Source: Thinopyrum elongatum (taxonomy: Eukaryota; Streptophyta; Magnoliopsida; Poales; Poaceae). Taken from it: DNA of 64,000 nt. The notes beneath the pieces were generated by a model that had not been told where the DNA came from, searched no databases, and was given only the letters and a program-made list of their open reading frames with translations. Positions 20,310 through 30,099 of this stretch are shown one piece after another (the stretch's first letter is position 1; the number at the start of each line of letters is the position of its first letter). A program made the translations under genes and the position numbers. The stretch spans positions 85,455,667 to 85,519,666 of the forward strand of contig CM022301.1 of assembly GCA_011799875.1 (NCBI GenBank), given 5' to 3'.

Positions 20310-20924
20310 ATGGCGATCCGAGGGGTGAGCCTGCTGGATATGGACTTCACCTTTGAGTTCGCCGTTTAGACCCATGGCAGCACCAAGTTGAATGTGATGT
20401 GCACCAATGATCCAGACTCGATGAAGCTCTGCCTCGCCAAGTTCAAGCAGTACCCACAGGAGGAGAAAGCACAAGGTCGCGGGACTAGGCCTTGTGCCCA
20501 TCCATTCATCTCCTGACAGGGACCAGCGGATCACCATCGCCTAGGTATGCGTGTGGGACGAGGTTCTCGTCTACCACTGCTGTAGGGCCACCAGAGGTTC
20601 TGGAGCATCTGGTGCAACAAGCTTGTCGACATCCAGAAGCAATACAAGATCATCGGCAACGGGCAGGAGGACTCCGTGGTTGATCTTGCTGCGACCATCA
20701 TCGACCCCTGCTACGCCAACATGAAAGAAGACGTCAATACCAAGAACCTGAACACGTGGGAGGTACCTCTGAATCTAGCCTAAATAACCTACGCGGCCAA
20801 GGACGCGTACGCATGCTAGGACATGTACAGGCGGATCTTGGACATGAGGGTGTGTCTGCTTCCCGAAACCGACGAGTACACGGATAGCCGCAGCGTCATG
20901 ATCAAGCGTGCCAGGAAGGTCTAG
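20310..20924 (+). pseudogene. 3'-5' exonuclease domain (RNase D/WRN-like) pseudogene
   Basis: From ATG 20310 the frame gives MAIRGVSLLDMDFTFEFAV, then a stop. After further stops and at least two frame changes it continues with LVDIQKQYKIIGNGQEDSVV and ends with ITYAAKDAYAC-stop-DMYRRILDMR. The YAAKDAYA...YR block is the ExoIII motif of plant DEDDy 3'-5' exonuclease-domain proteins, which remove nucleotides from nucleic-acid 3' ends. The copy has stop codons at about codon 20, within the AKDAYA motif and elsewhere, plus frameshifts. It has no introns, so it may be a processed pseudogene, though many relatives are also intronless. It cannot make a functional enzyme. Confidence 0.72.
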
Positions 20925-21220
20925 ATGATGTACTTTATCTGTTTAAGCACCTTTATCATATGAGTGTTTCATGCATTAGCCTATGTGTCGTAATTATCTG
21001 TTTTGTCCGAAATATTTCGTCTAAGAACCCATTAACCTGTTTGCTTTTTTTAGTGGCTATTTGCTTATGTATGTAACTAATTCACTGTGCTACCGTGCTT
21101 TGAATCTCCTTCCTCCCAACATATTCCCCTTCTTAGGTGGACCCAGCAGGTCTCGTACACAGACATCTGGGACCAACCACCTATCCATTTGTATTTCTTT
21201 ATTTTGTTTAATCTTTCGTC
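20925..21220. other. Short AT-rich spacer, no gene
   Basis: About 300 bp downstream of the exonuclease pseudogene. It may include its 3' UTR-like sequence (tgtttaagcacctttatcat). Nothing else is supported. Confidence 0.4.
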
Positions 21221-21224
21221 CTCT

Positions 21225-21510
21225 TCCTACAGCGGCTGGCGGCGCTGCCACGCATGCCTCGGTGACCCATCCTAGCCTATGGCGCTGGCCAGGCCATCCC
21301 TCTACTCCCACACATCGGCGGCGGCAGCTCCACCGGCCCACCCTGCACCCGAATAAGTCAACCCTCAAACTCCCCTCCACCTGCGTCTTCCCCAGCTCCT
21401 GTTCGTTCTGTCCAAGGTCCCGATGTCGTCCTCCGCCTTGGTGCTCTCGCCGTGGCGCCGCCTTTTGTCGTTCCCAACATGGTCAACAAAACGAGAGGAA
21501 TCAGGGGATG
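21225..21510. repeat. GC-rich ~350-bp block, copy 1 of 3
   Basis: Landmarks: ggccaggccatccctctact, ccaccggcccaccctgcacc, gtcttccccagctcctgttc, ccttggtgctctcgccgtgg and ggtcaacaaaacgagag. The same order recurs at 22530-22860 and 23330-23690, with substantial divergence. Confidence 0.7.
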
Positions 21511-22109
21511 ACTATTCATCGAGAGGCTGACAATCCCACCAGGTCCATGACCTAGGTTTTGTTGTTTAACATGCGCAGCCCACGACATGCAGACACAGTT
21601 GATCCAGCTGGTTTCAACTTTTTTTTGGGGTCCAACAGGTATCAAGCGGCCTCTGGGCCTCCCAGCCTAGCTTGTCTATAACATCAACAGCCCAAGTTAT
21701 GTTTGTTTTTTCAAGATGACGCACAGCTCAGTTCTATTTTTCTATAAGAATGCAAAACTAAACCTATGTTTTGCCTTCTATAATACTAGTATATATATTA
21801 TTTATATTTATATGTATATCTTATTTTATTCCATATATATAATAGAAACAACATAAGGTTCCGTTAAACCAGTCGTTCGTCCAACCATTGTATAGACCTT
21901 CCCACTTCCTTTATTTGTCGTTTTTATTAATCCTATATCTGAATTTTCTCCCACTTTCTTTTTTGATGTAATCTGAGTTTTCTCCTAGTACTTTTCCCTA
22001 GAACCAACTCAACTGTCCCACGTCTAGCCTAAAAAATAATAATACCCTACGTCCTATTAACTCAACAAATTAAAATGATATTTTATTTCATAAATCGACA
22101 GTTCTTACA

Positions 22110-22137
22110 AAATAATAATAATAATAATAATAATAAT
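22110..22137. repeat. (AAT)n microsatellite
   Basis: Nine uninterrupted aat/ata units in an AT-rich segment. Confidence 0.95.
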
Positions 22138-22529
22138 TGTTTATATATAACTTGGCAAGTTAACTCCTGGTGATTGCGTACATAAGCTTGCAAAGATTTT
22201 ACTGACCAATGCAGCAATAGACGTGCAATCATGTGTTTATCTTTTTATAACATTTCTTCGTCCAGCCCAACATGATATTTTCACCCCGCCCAGCAAGTCT
22301 GCGGATTTCGAGAAAAATGCAAATGGGCTTTAAATTCTAACATAATATATAAATGGGCTGCATAGACGCTACATCATTGTTTCACCCAGCCCACCAAATG
22401 GACTAAAAAAACCAAATGGACTGGCTGACATGTGGGCCAGTAGGTCGAAGCCTAAGCACTTTCGCAAAAAATAAAAATACAAAGGTCGAAGCCTAAGCAA
22501 GGCGTTGGATTTACATCCAACGGCCGGCA

Positions 22530-22865
22530 TTCTTCTTCAATCTCTTGTCTTCTCCCCCAGTGCTGCCGGGACCGCCTGCTCCAGCCTCCGGCGTCCAGCG
22601 GTGCTGTTTTGCGCACCTCACAGTGAAACGCTACCCCACCGACGACCAGGCCATCCCTCCACTCCTCCGCACCTCCTGTTATTCTCTGCCGAGTGTAGGC
22701 CCACCCCGCACCCGAACCAGTCAAGTTTCCGACTCCTCTCCGTCTGCAACTCCACTGCCGCGTCTTCCCCATCTTCGCGGCATTCCAGTCTGGGGCCTCG
22801 CCGTCGTCCACCGGCCTTGGTGCGCTCTGCACGGTGTGGTCAACGTGGTCAACAAACGAGAGTCA
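22530..22865. repeat. GC-rich ~350-bp block, copy 2 of 3
   Basis: Landmarks: cttctcccccagtgctgccg, ccaggccatccctccactcc, cctgttattctctgccgagt, cttccccatcttcgcggcat, gcctcgccgtcgtccaccgg and gtggtcaacgtggtcaac. It is preceded by a ggcgttggatttacatccaacggcc phrase that also resembles the lead-in of copy 3. Confidence 0.75.
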
Positions 22866-22954
22866 TCGGAAGATGACTGTACGTGGAGAGGCTGACAGTG
22901 GGGACGCACCACGCCCATGGACACATGCATGCAACTGCATCCTTTTTACCCTAA

Positions 22955-24010
22955 AAAATAATGTTTTCTCCCCCTGACAGCTGGGACCCACCAGCTACAT
23001 CTTCGCACGCAAGGAAGTGCGTCCTTATTACGGGAAAAAAATGATCCTTCCCCCTGACAGCTGGGACCCACCGGAAGGGCCTCTGTATTTCGCGAAAAAA
23101 AAACATTCCCCCCGCTAACAGCTCGGACCCACCAGCTATATCTTCGCACGCAAGGAAGTGCCTCCTTATTACGCACAAAAAAAAATGAATACCCCCGCTG
23201 CTAGGTGGGACCCACCATATTTGAAGGCTGACTTGTGGGCCTACTAAGTTGACGCGGACGGAGGGATTTGTCAACTTAGTCAATATGAACGATTCTAGCT
23301 CAAGTGACCGTACGATGTCCATCCAACGGCCGTAGTGCTTCTTCAACCTTTGGTCTTCTTGCTCCAGCCGCCCAAACCAGCACCGGTTGTGCCGCCTGCT
23401 CCTGCCTCGCGTGGCCGGCTCTACTGCCGCGCAGGCTTCACCGCCCCACCCTACTCCCATCGCTGGCCTGGCCATCCCTATACTCACTCAGACCTGCTGT
23501 TATTCTCCGGCAACAGTAGCCTCACACTGCAGCCCAACCAGTAAACCCTCGTACGCCCCTCTGCGTGGGAAACAACTGCCGAGTTTTCCCCGGCTCCGGG
23601 TCATTCCCTTCCTAGGCCTCGCCATCGTCCACCGCCTTGGTGCTCTCGGCGCAGCGTGGTCAACGTGGTCAAGGAACGACTTACATCGGAAGAGGACTGT
23701 ACGTGGAGAGGCTGACAGCTGGGTCCACGGCCGCAGCAAGAAAGTGCCTCCTTATTACGCGCAAAATAATGATTCCTCCACCTGACAGCAGGGACCTACC
23801 GAAAGGGCCTCTGTATTTTGGCTTAGCTGTATTTTGCGAAAAAAATGTTTCCCTCCTAACAGCTGGGACCCACCAGCTATATATTCGGACGCAAGGAAAG
23901 TGCCTCCATATTAGGCGCAAAAAAAATGAATCCTCCCCTTGACAGCTCGGACCCACCATCAATAACTTCGCACGCAAGGAAGTGCCTCCTTATCCTCCCT
24001 GACAGCCGGG
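22955..24010. repeat. Interrupted array of CTGACAGCTGGGACCCACC units
   Basis: Units of about 70 bp contain c(c/t)tgacagctgggacccacc, then gctatatcttcgcacgcaag, gaagtgcctccttattacg and an A-rich run. They occur at 22955-23225 and again at 23720-24010, on both sides of copy 3 of the GC-rich block. Minus-strand frames reading GPSCQGE... are by-products of the repeat. Confidence 0.8.
23330..23695. repeat. GC-rich ~350-bp block, copy 3 of 3
   Basis: Landmarks: gctggcctggccatccctat, cctgctgttattctccggca, cagcccaaccagtaaaccct, ttttccccggctccgggtca, gcctcgccatcgtccaccgc and gtggtcaacgtggtcaagg. Confidence 0.75.
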
Positions 24011-24479
24011 ACCCACCTGGTCGAAGCGTACGTAGCGTTGTCACGAACGTGTACGTACATACTGGTCGATCGGTCTCTCTGCAACGATGAACCGTGGCTG
24101 AGCAAGCAGCGGCACGTGTAGTAGTAGAGCCCCCGACGTAGCAGTTCAGGCAGTCCCTTCTAAACCGTGTACACGTACGTACAGCCACATGCCAAAAAAT
24201 ATGGCCACGTACGTACATACAGGCGGGGTCTCGAACGCGTACTCGCGCATACGTACGGCCAGGGCTCGTGTACATGGAGAGGCAACGGACGGCAGCAACG
24301 GCATCCTATTCATCGGGCAGCCAACCGACTGGGTCGGAACAGAGAAATAGCGTCCTATTCATCGGGAGGCAACAGACTGGGTCGGCATGCGTCCTGTTCA
24401 ATGGGAGCCGACCGGCTTGGACGGAACATCCGAAACGGGGTCTGGCGTACCGCAGTACGGAGGAAACGGCCTTTTGTTC

Positions 24480-24785
24480 GACCGGCTACGGTCGAAACGG
24501 GGGTCGTGTTCATCGGGAGGGGTGTGGCATACCGCAAAATGGAGGAAACAGACTTGTGTTGGAGCGCTATGGTCGAAACGGGGGTCCTGTTCATCGGGAG
24601 GGGTGTGGCGTACCGCAAAACGGAGGAAACAGACTTATGTTTTAGCGATACGGTCGAAACGGGGGTCCTGTTCATCGGAGGGGTGTGGCGTACCGCAAAA
24701 CAGAGGAAACGGACTTGTGTTGGAGCGCTACGGTCGAAATGGGGGTCTTGTTCATCGGAGGGGTGTGGCGTACCGCAAAACAGGA
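24480..24785. repeat. ~81-bp tandem repeat, four units
   Basis: The anchor ggtcgaaa(c/t)ggggg recurs at about 24491, 24571, 24652 and 24732 (spacings about 81, 81 and 80). Each unit continues ctgttcatcgg, gaggggtgtggcgtaccgca and ggaggaaacrgacttgtgtt. A 27-codon repeat in the plus frame explains the long ORF here; there is no independent sign of selection on protein. Downstream to about 25130 the ctgttcatcca phrase continues at irregular spacing. Confidence 0.85.
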
Positions 24786-25599
24786 CTCCACGGGCTACTG
24801 TTCACCCACCGTCGACTTGCTTCAGCCTCCACCTGCACTGTTCATCCACCGCGTCTTCCTCCTGCCTCCACGAGATACTGTTCATCCACGGGCTACTGTT
24901 CATCCAACCCTCCACCGGCTATTGTTCAACCAGCCCTCCACGGGGTCCTGTTCATCCACCCCCAACCAGCTCGGCTGTGGCGGCCTCCTCTCGGGGTCCT
25001 GTTCATCCAGCGGCAACGGCCTATATACTACCACGGGGTCCTGTTCATCCAACCCCCACCGGGAACTGTTCATCCAACCCCAACCACGTACATCTCGGCT
25101 CGTTCAACCGCAACCCCCACGTTCACTGTTCATCAAGAGGCAGCAGGTTCGATCGGCTTCAGTAAGCAGCTGCAGCAGCAGCGATTGATCGCTCGGGTTC
25201 AGTCAACAGCCAGGGATCGATCGATCGCTCGGGTTCAGTAACGCGTAGCCAGTGCAATCGCTCGGGTTTAGTTAGAGCCCAACGCCTCACACACATGTGC
25301 GTACGTGTACAAGAGAAATGCGCAATCCCTCCGTGCATCGCTCGGCCCCGACCACCCACCGTAACCAGGAACTCCCCGAAATTTTCCTCGCCCTCGCTTC
25401 TACCACGATTTTTTCCGTCATGGACGGCCCAAAGAATGTCATGCAGCTGCATCTCCGGCCCGCCCAGGACGAAAAGCCCATTTTCTGTCATGATTTTTTG
25501 TCATAGAAGTAGGAGCCCACCACATCTATGATGATACCAGGTTTTATCACAATTATCGTCATACAAGTGTCATAAGCATGACAGAAAAAAATTCATGCG

Positions 25600-25635
25600 G
25601 CCCAAAATGTCACGAATGTGTCTTTTTTTGTAGTG
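25600..25635. other. CACTA-type terminal sequence
   Basis: Complement begins CACTACAAAAAAAGACACAT and continues ...gtgacattttgggccgcatg. The outermost CACTA lies at 25631-25635. The element to which it belongs extends leftward. Confidence 0.7.
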
Positions 25636-25636
25636 A

Positions 25637-26627
25637 TGGAAGATAAACTCTCTTCACCCTATTCTCCTCGACAATTGGTTCGTCAACCAATGTCAATTAC
25701 TCGTGGTAGATACTTGAGGCGATCTCCAAATCTTCACAGACTTCTTCTTCGAGAACCACAATCACTCTTGGTCTCTGAAGAAACTGACACCTAACCATCT
25801 AGAGAGTTTGCAGCTCTCAAGAGTAATAGGCGGAGCGTACTAGACTTAGATTCGAGTGATGCTGAACCACTATCTAATTCTTCGGCTCTAGGGGTTTTCT
25901 CTCGGTGAATTTTAAACTCAAATTGCTCAGAGAGGGGGTTGCTCAACAATCTTCTCAGAATCAAACGGAACAGCCACCGGACAAAGCCGGCGCGGGGTGG
26001 CTATTTATAGCCGCAGCCTTCCCGGATGGGAAATGACCATTTTGGACACGTGGTCCAGCCAATGGCCAACCGACACGTTTGCAACGGTCGGATTTGGGAG
26101 CAACAGTAACATTACTTGAGGAACAAGTAATGCTAACTCCTCGGTCTGAGACAAATCTGTCGCAGTGAAGAAGATCACAGTCTCTTGCTAGCAAGTATTT
26201 GCTCGGAACACAAAGAGATTTCTCTCGCAACTTACATAGGATTTGGGTTTAGCATCATAGAATCAAAGTTTCAAATGCTACACCCCTCTTAATAGTACGG
26301 TGGTCCTATGACTCAATAAAGAGAAGAAGAAGAACGAAATAAATGCTACGTCTTCACTTTGTCCTCATTCTCCTCGGACGCAATCATTTTCCTCGGACAG
26401 ACACCGAACCAATTGCTTCACTTTAGCAATTTTTAGGGGTCACTCTTGTTAACATTATCTTCGGTGATAACCTTCGCTGCAACGCAGGGAGATTATCTTC
26501 ATGGTTTGCATCAAACTCCTCATGATCTCAGGGACCTATTACTCTGTGTGCACTAGCAAACACATAAGTCCCATACTGTTTATGTCAACAAACTCCAAAA
26601 CATAAGGGGCCTATCATTGCACCAACA
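25637..26627 (-). mobile_element. 3' LTR of the Copia element
   Basis: On the minus strand the LTR starts TGTTGGTGCAATGATAGGCC at 26627, right after a polypurine tract. A TATA box (ctataaatag, 26001-26010) sits in a GC-rich promoter block about 620 bp into it. The far end abuts the CACTA terminus near 25635, so whether it ends naturally at about 25637 (...TCTTCCA) or was cut by the CACTA element is unresolved. No partner 5' LTR is in the window. Confidence 0.72.
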
Positions 26628-26645
26628 ATCTCCCCCTTTTTGGAT
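26628..26645 (-). other. Polypurine tract of the Copia element
   Basis: Minus-strand ccaaaaagggggagat directly precedes the LTR start TGTTGG. A second PPT-like copy (gacaaaaagggggagaatt) lies at about 27078-27096, just past the end of the extra ORF. A PPT primes plus-strand DNA synthesis. Confidence 0.8.
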
Positions 26646-27150
26646 GGTTGTTGACAAAACAGATAATCATCAAAGTGAAGATAGATAAGTGAAAAGTAAA
26701 TCGAACAAGAGTGAATTTGCATTACTTGACTCGATGATGAAATATACCCCCCCTAGATGTATGCAGGGTGATAGATATCAGATAAAATTCTCCTGCAATT
26801 CATTGATGCATAGAGAGGAGATTTCAATCATTCGAGATAATGATTTGCACTGATGATATATAATCCATCGAGATTGTAGTGCAATCATTCATGACTTCTG
26901 ATAATAATTCCACCTGCAAAACAAATGCTTCGAGAGAAATAGTGCAGCAGGCGGGGTTATTAATATTACAGCACAGAAGTTCTACGTCATGGCACATATA
27001 GTCTTTAAGGCAAGTTCAAATCGCACATGAAACCAAACCAAATAAACACAGATAGCAAATCTATAAAAACTCGATGTAATTCTCCCCCTTTTTGTCAACT
27101 AGTGTCAAAAAGGTGATGAAGAACATGAGTGCAAAAGTTGTGAATTTGAT
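26646..27150 (-). other. 3' untranslated region of the Copia element
   Basis: About 500 bp between the end of the extra ORF and the terminal PPT. Apart from the internal PPT-like tract it contains no frame or motif I can name. Confidence 0.55.
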
Positions 27151-28637
27151 TCACTCTGTGGCTTCACCAGAAGAACTATCCGAAGAAGTTTCTGATTCGA
27201 AGGTCACTGGAAGATCTTCATCGTCAGCAACAGCAGATTTGTCTTCAGGAATGGCTTCTTGGTGCTTTGATGATGAAGGCACATTGGGATCAGCCTCTTG
27301 AGTAACACGAGAAAGCACATTTCCTTCAGTTGGCTTCACCGTTGGTGAGGTAGCTTCAGATTCTTCAATTATCTTGCGACGCTTAATGTGCAAAAGATCA
27401 GTAGTTGGCTCTCGAGCAAGCAGAGTAGGTGTACTACGATCTTGGAAATCTTCATCAGCAAACCCTTGGTTAATATAATCATAAATTTCTTTAAGATCGT
27501 TGGCCAGAATTTGTTTCTTGGAGAAGAACTTTCGAAGAAGTTTCCAGAGTCGCTTCTTATTCTCAGCTGCAACCATATGCACGGTTTTGGTTCGGTTGTT
27601 GATGGCATTGAGCTCGGCAGCTAGGTGTTCTTTCTCTCGGCGATCCTCAGCCATATGCTTCAATAGCACCTGTTGTGTGCACATACTTACTTCAATCTGC
27701 GATGGAGGTTGATGAGATGGCTTTCGCTCACGCTGAGGCAGATGCGGCACATCGAATGTTTTGTGATAATCTTGATGGCTTGAGTCTGGTGATTTACCCG
27801 AGGAAATATCTTTCATGACTTGCATGGTGTCCCGAACAGGAGGAATAAAGCTTTTGTGACTCACTTTCGCCAAGTACTCTGTCTTCATGGCATGATCAAC
27901 AACCTTTTGAATCCATGGTGCATAGACTTTAATGGTCTTCGGATGCTGAGCCGAGTCCTTCAAAATTTGCAGAAACATATCCTCAACATCAAAGACATAT
28001 TTCTCGGAGATGGCATAGATGGCATTTCGAAGAACATCAGAAATGACATTATCTGTGTTCATTCCGGCCAGAGGGCAAATGGTGTAGGTGAGCAAATGAT
28101 ATAGAGTTTGACTCTCGAAAGTCAGATGTTCGGGCTCGGGGGGACCATTGTAGTCCCGAATCTTTTCTTTGTCCATGGTGCATCGAAAGATTTCATCTGA
28201 AATAACATCAATGTTGTGCACTCTAATCTCATTTTTGCCATACTCGAACCGAGGGAAATGAAAATGGGAGACAAAGTTTGTAGATGTGCATTTGATCCGT
28301 TTCCCTTCGGTCATCCACTCCATGATCCACTTGGAACTATCAGATTCATCACCAGATATATATAATGTTGCATAGAACTGAAGAATAATTTCTCGATTCC
28401 ACGGATGCTCGAATGCAAATACGTTGGTGAGGCCGAAATCCTCAAGATCTTGCAGAATCTGATCAAAGCAGCCAACACTCTTCATGGCTGAGAAATCCGA
28501 GAACTCGTGAGGAAAAATCTTTCGGCTGTCATACAGAATTCGAGAATAATAGATGGCATGTTCTTGGGTCCAGAAACGGGGCGATTCAGATGTGCGTGGC
28601 CCTTTGTATGGACTCTCTTGAAAGAATTGAGGGTGCG
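27151..28637 (-). CDS. Copia extra ORF, C-terminal part (plant transposon protein domain)
   Basis: Minus-strand frame open from the Gypsy insertion at 28637 to the stop at 27151. The first ~240 residues are a globular domain (RFWTQEHAIYYSRILYDSRK, FDQILQDLEDFGLTNVFAFE) resembling the domain Pfam calls putative plant transposon protein, found in LTR elements with an extra ORF. A Gln/Glu-rich coiled region follows (AEDRREKEHLAAELNAINNR), then an acidic Ser/Pro-rich tail. The listed Met at 28485 is internal, not a true start. Across the Gypsy element the frame joins exactly to the part at 38190-38453. No signal peptide or membrane segment is seen, so an envelope function is not supported. Confidence 0.7.
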
Positions 28638-30021
28638 TGATATGTCTCCGTCATATCTACTTTTCCAAACTCTTTTGCCCTTGTTTAGGACTCTAATTTG
28701 CATGATTTGAATGGAACTAACCCGGACTGACGCTGTTTTCAGCAGATTTGCCTTGGTGTTATTTTTGTGCAGAAATAAAAGTTCTCTGAATGACCTGAAA
28801 CTTCACGGAGAATATTTTTGGAATAAATAAAAAATATTGGCGAAAGAATCAACCAGAGGGGACCCACCAGCTGTCCACAAGGGTGGAGGGCGCGCCCCCC
28901 TGCCTTGTGGGTCCCCTGGACCTCCACCGACCTCAACTCCAACTCTATATATTCACTTTCGAGGAGAAAAATCAGAGAGAAGGATTCATCGCGTTTTACG
29001 ATATGGAGCCGCCGCCACCTCCTATTCTTCATCGGGAGGGCAGATCTGGAGTCCATTCGGGGCTCCGGAGAGGGGAAATCATCGCCATCATCATCACCAA
29101 CCTTCCTCCATCACCAATTTCATGATGCTCACCGCCGTGCGTGAGTAATTCCATCATAGGCTTGCTGGACGGTGATGGGTTGGATGAGATTTATCATGTA
29201 ATCGAGTTAGTTTTGTTAGGGTTTGATCCCTAGTATCCACTGTGTTCTAAGATTGATGTTGCTATGACTTTGCTATGCTTAATGCTTGTCACTAGGGCCC
29301 GAGTGCCATGATTTCAGATATGAACCTATTATGTTTTCATGAATATATATGTGTTCTTGATCCCATCTTGCAAGTTGTAGACACCTATTACGTGTTTTGA
29401 TCCGCATACCCCAAGGTGACAATAATTGGGATTCTTTCCGGTGATTACCGTAGTTTGAGGGGTTCATGTATTCACGAAGTGCTAATGCTTTGGTCCGGTT
29501 CTCTATTAAAAGGAGGCCTTAATATCCCTTAGTTTCCATTAGGACCCCGCTGCCACGGGAGGGTAGGACAAAAGATGTCATGCAAGTTCTTTTCCATAAG
29601 CACGTATGACTATATTCTGAATACATGCCTACATTATATTGATGAATTGGAGCTAGTTCTGTGTCACCCTAGTTTATAACTGTTGCATGATGAATGCCAT
29701 CCGACATAATTATCCATCATTGATCCATTGCCTAGGAGCTTTTCACATATTGATCTTTGATACGTTACTTTGCCGTTGCCACTGTTACAATTGCTACAAA
29801 ACTGCTACTGTTACTTTTGCCACCGTTACCGTTACTTCCATACTACTTTGCTACTAAATACTTTCCTGTAGATATTAAGTCTTTCAGGTGTGGTTGAATT
29901 GACAACTCAGCTGCTAATACTTGAGAATATTCTTTGGCTCCCCTTGTGTCGAATCAATAAATTTGGGTTGAATACTCTACCCTCGAAAACTGTTGCGATC
30001 CCCTATACTTGTGGGTTATCA
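28638..30021 (+). mobile_element. 5' LTR of Gypsy A
   Basis: 1384 bp, TGATATGTCTCCGTC...TTGTGGGTTATCA. A TATA-like ctatatattcac lies near 28945. Compared by eye with the 3' LTR there are about 40 substitutions (about 3 percent) plus a ~14-bp GC-rich indel near 28892. Confidence 0.93.
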
Positions 30022-30032
30022 AGACCTTTTTC

Positions 30033-30050
30033 TGGCGCCGTTGCCGGGGA
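30033..30050 (+). other. Primer-binding site, tRNA-Asp type
   Basis: TGGCGCCGTTGCCGGGGA, 11 bp after the LTR, is complementary to the 3' end of plant tRNA-Asp, the primer commonly used by Athila-type Gypsy elements. It is not a tRNA gene. Confidence 0.85.
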
Positions 30051-30099
30051 GCATAGCTCTATTCTCTGAGTCACTTGGGATTTATATTTGTTGATCACT

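Larger units (their letters stand above)
21220..25635. mobile_element. Repeat-rich DNA ending in a CACTA-type terminus
   Basis: The right end at 25635 reads cacgaatgtgtctttttttgtagtg. Its complement starts CACTACAAAAAAAGACAC, the terminal sequence of many Triticeae CACTA transposons. Inward from it lie arrays of short subterminal-type repeats (cctgacagctgggacccacc, ctgttcatcc, cggtcgaaacgggggtc) and three diverged copies of a ~350-bp GC-rich block. No matching left CACTA end or transposase frame is visible, so the left boundary is a guess and more than one element may be present. The long open frames here follow the repeats and are not genes. Confidence 0.5.

Noticed and set aside
24167..25241. 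Plus-strand ORFs of 332 and 284 codons
   Set aside because: Period-81 repeats keep all three frames open; the translations are repeats of the DNA unit and overlap each other.
30033..30050. tRNA-Asp gene
   Set aside because: Only 18 bases complementary to the tRNA 3' end are present, at the fixed position of a primer-binding site.
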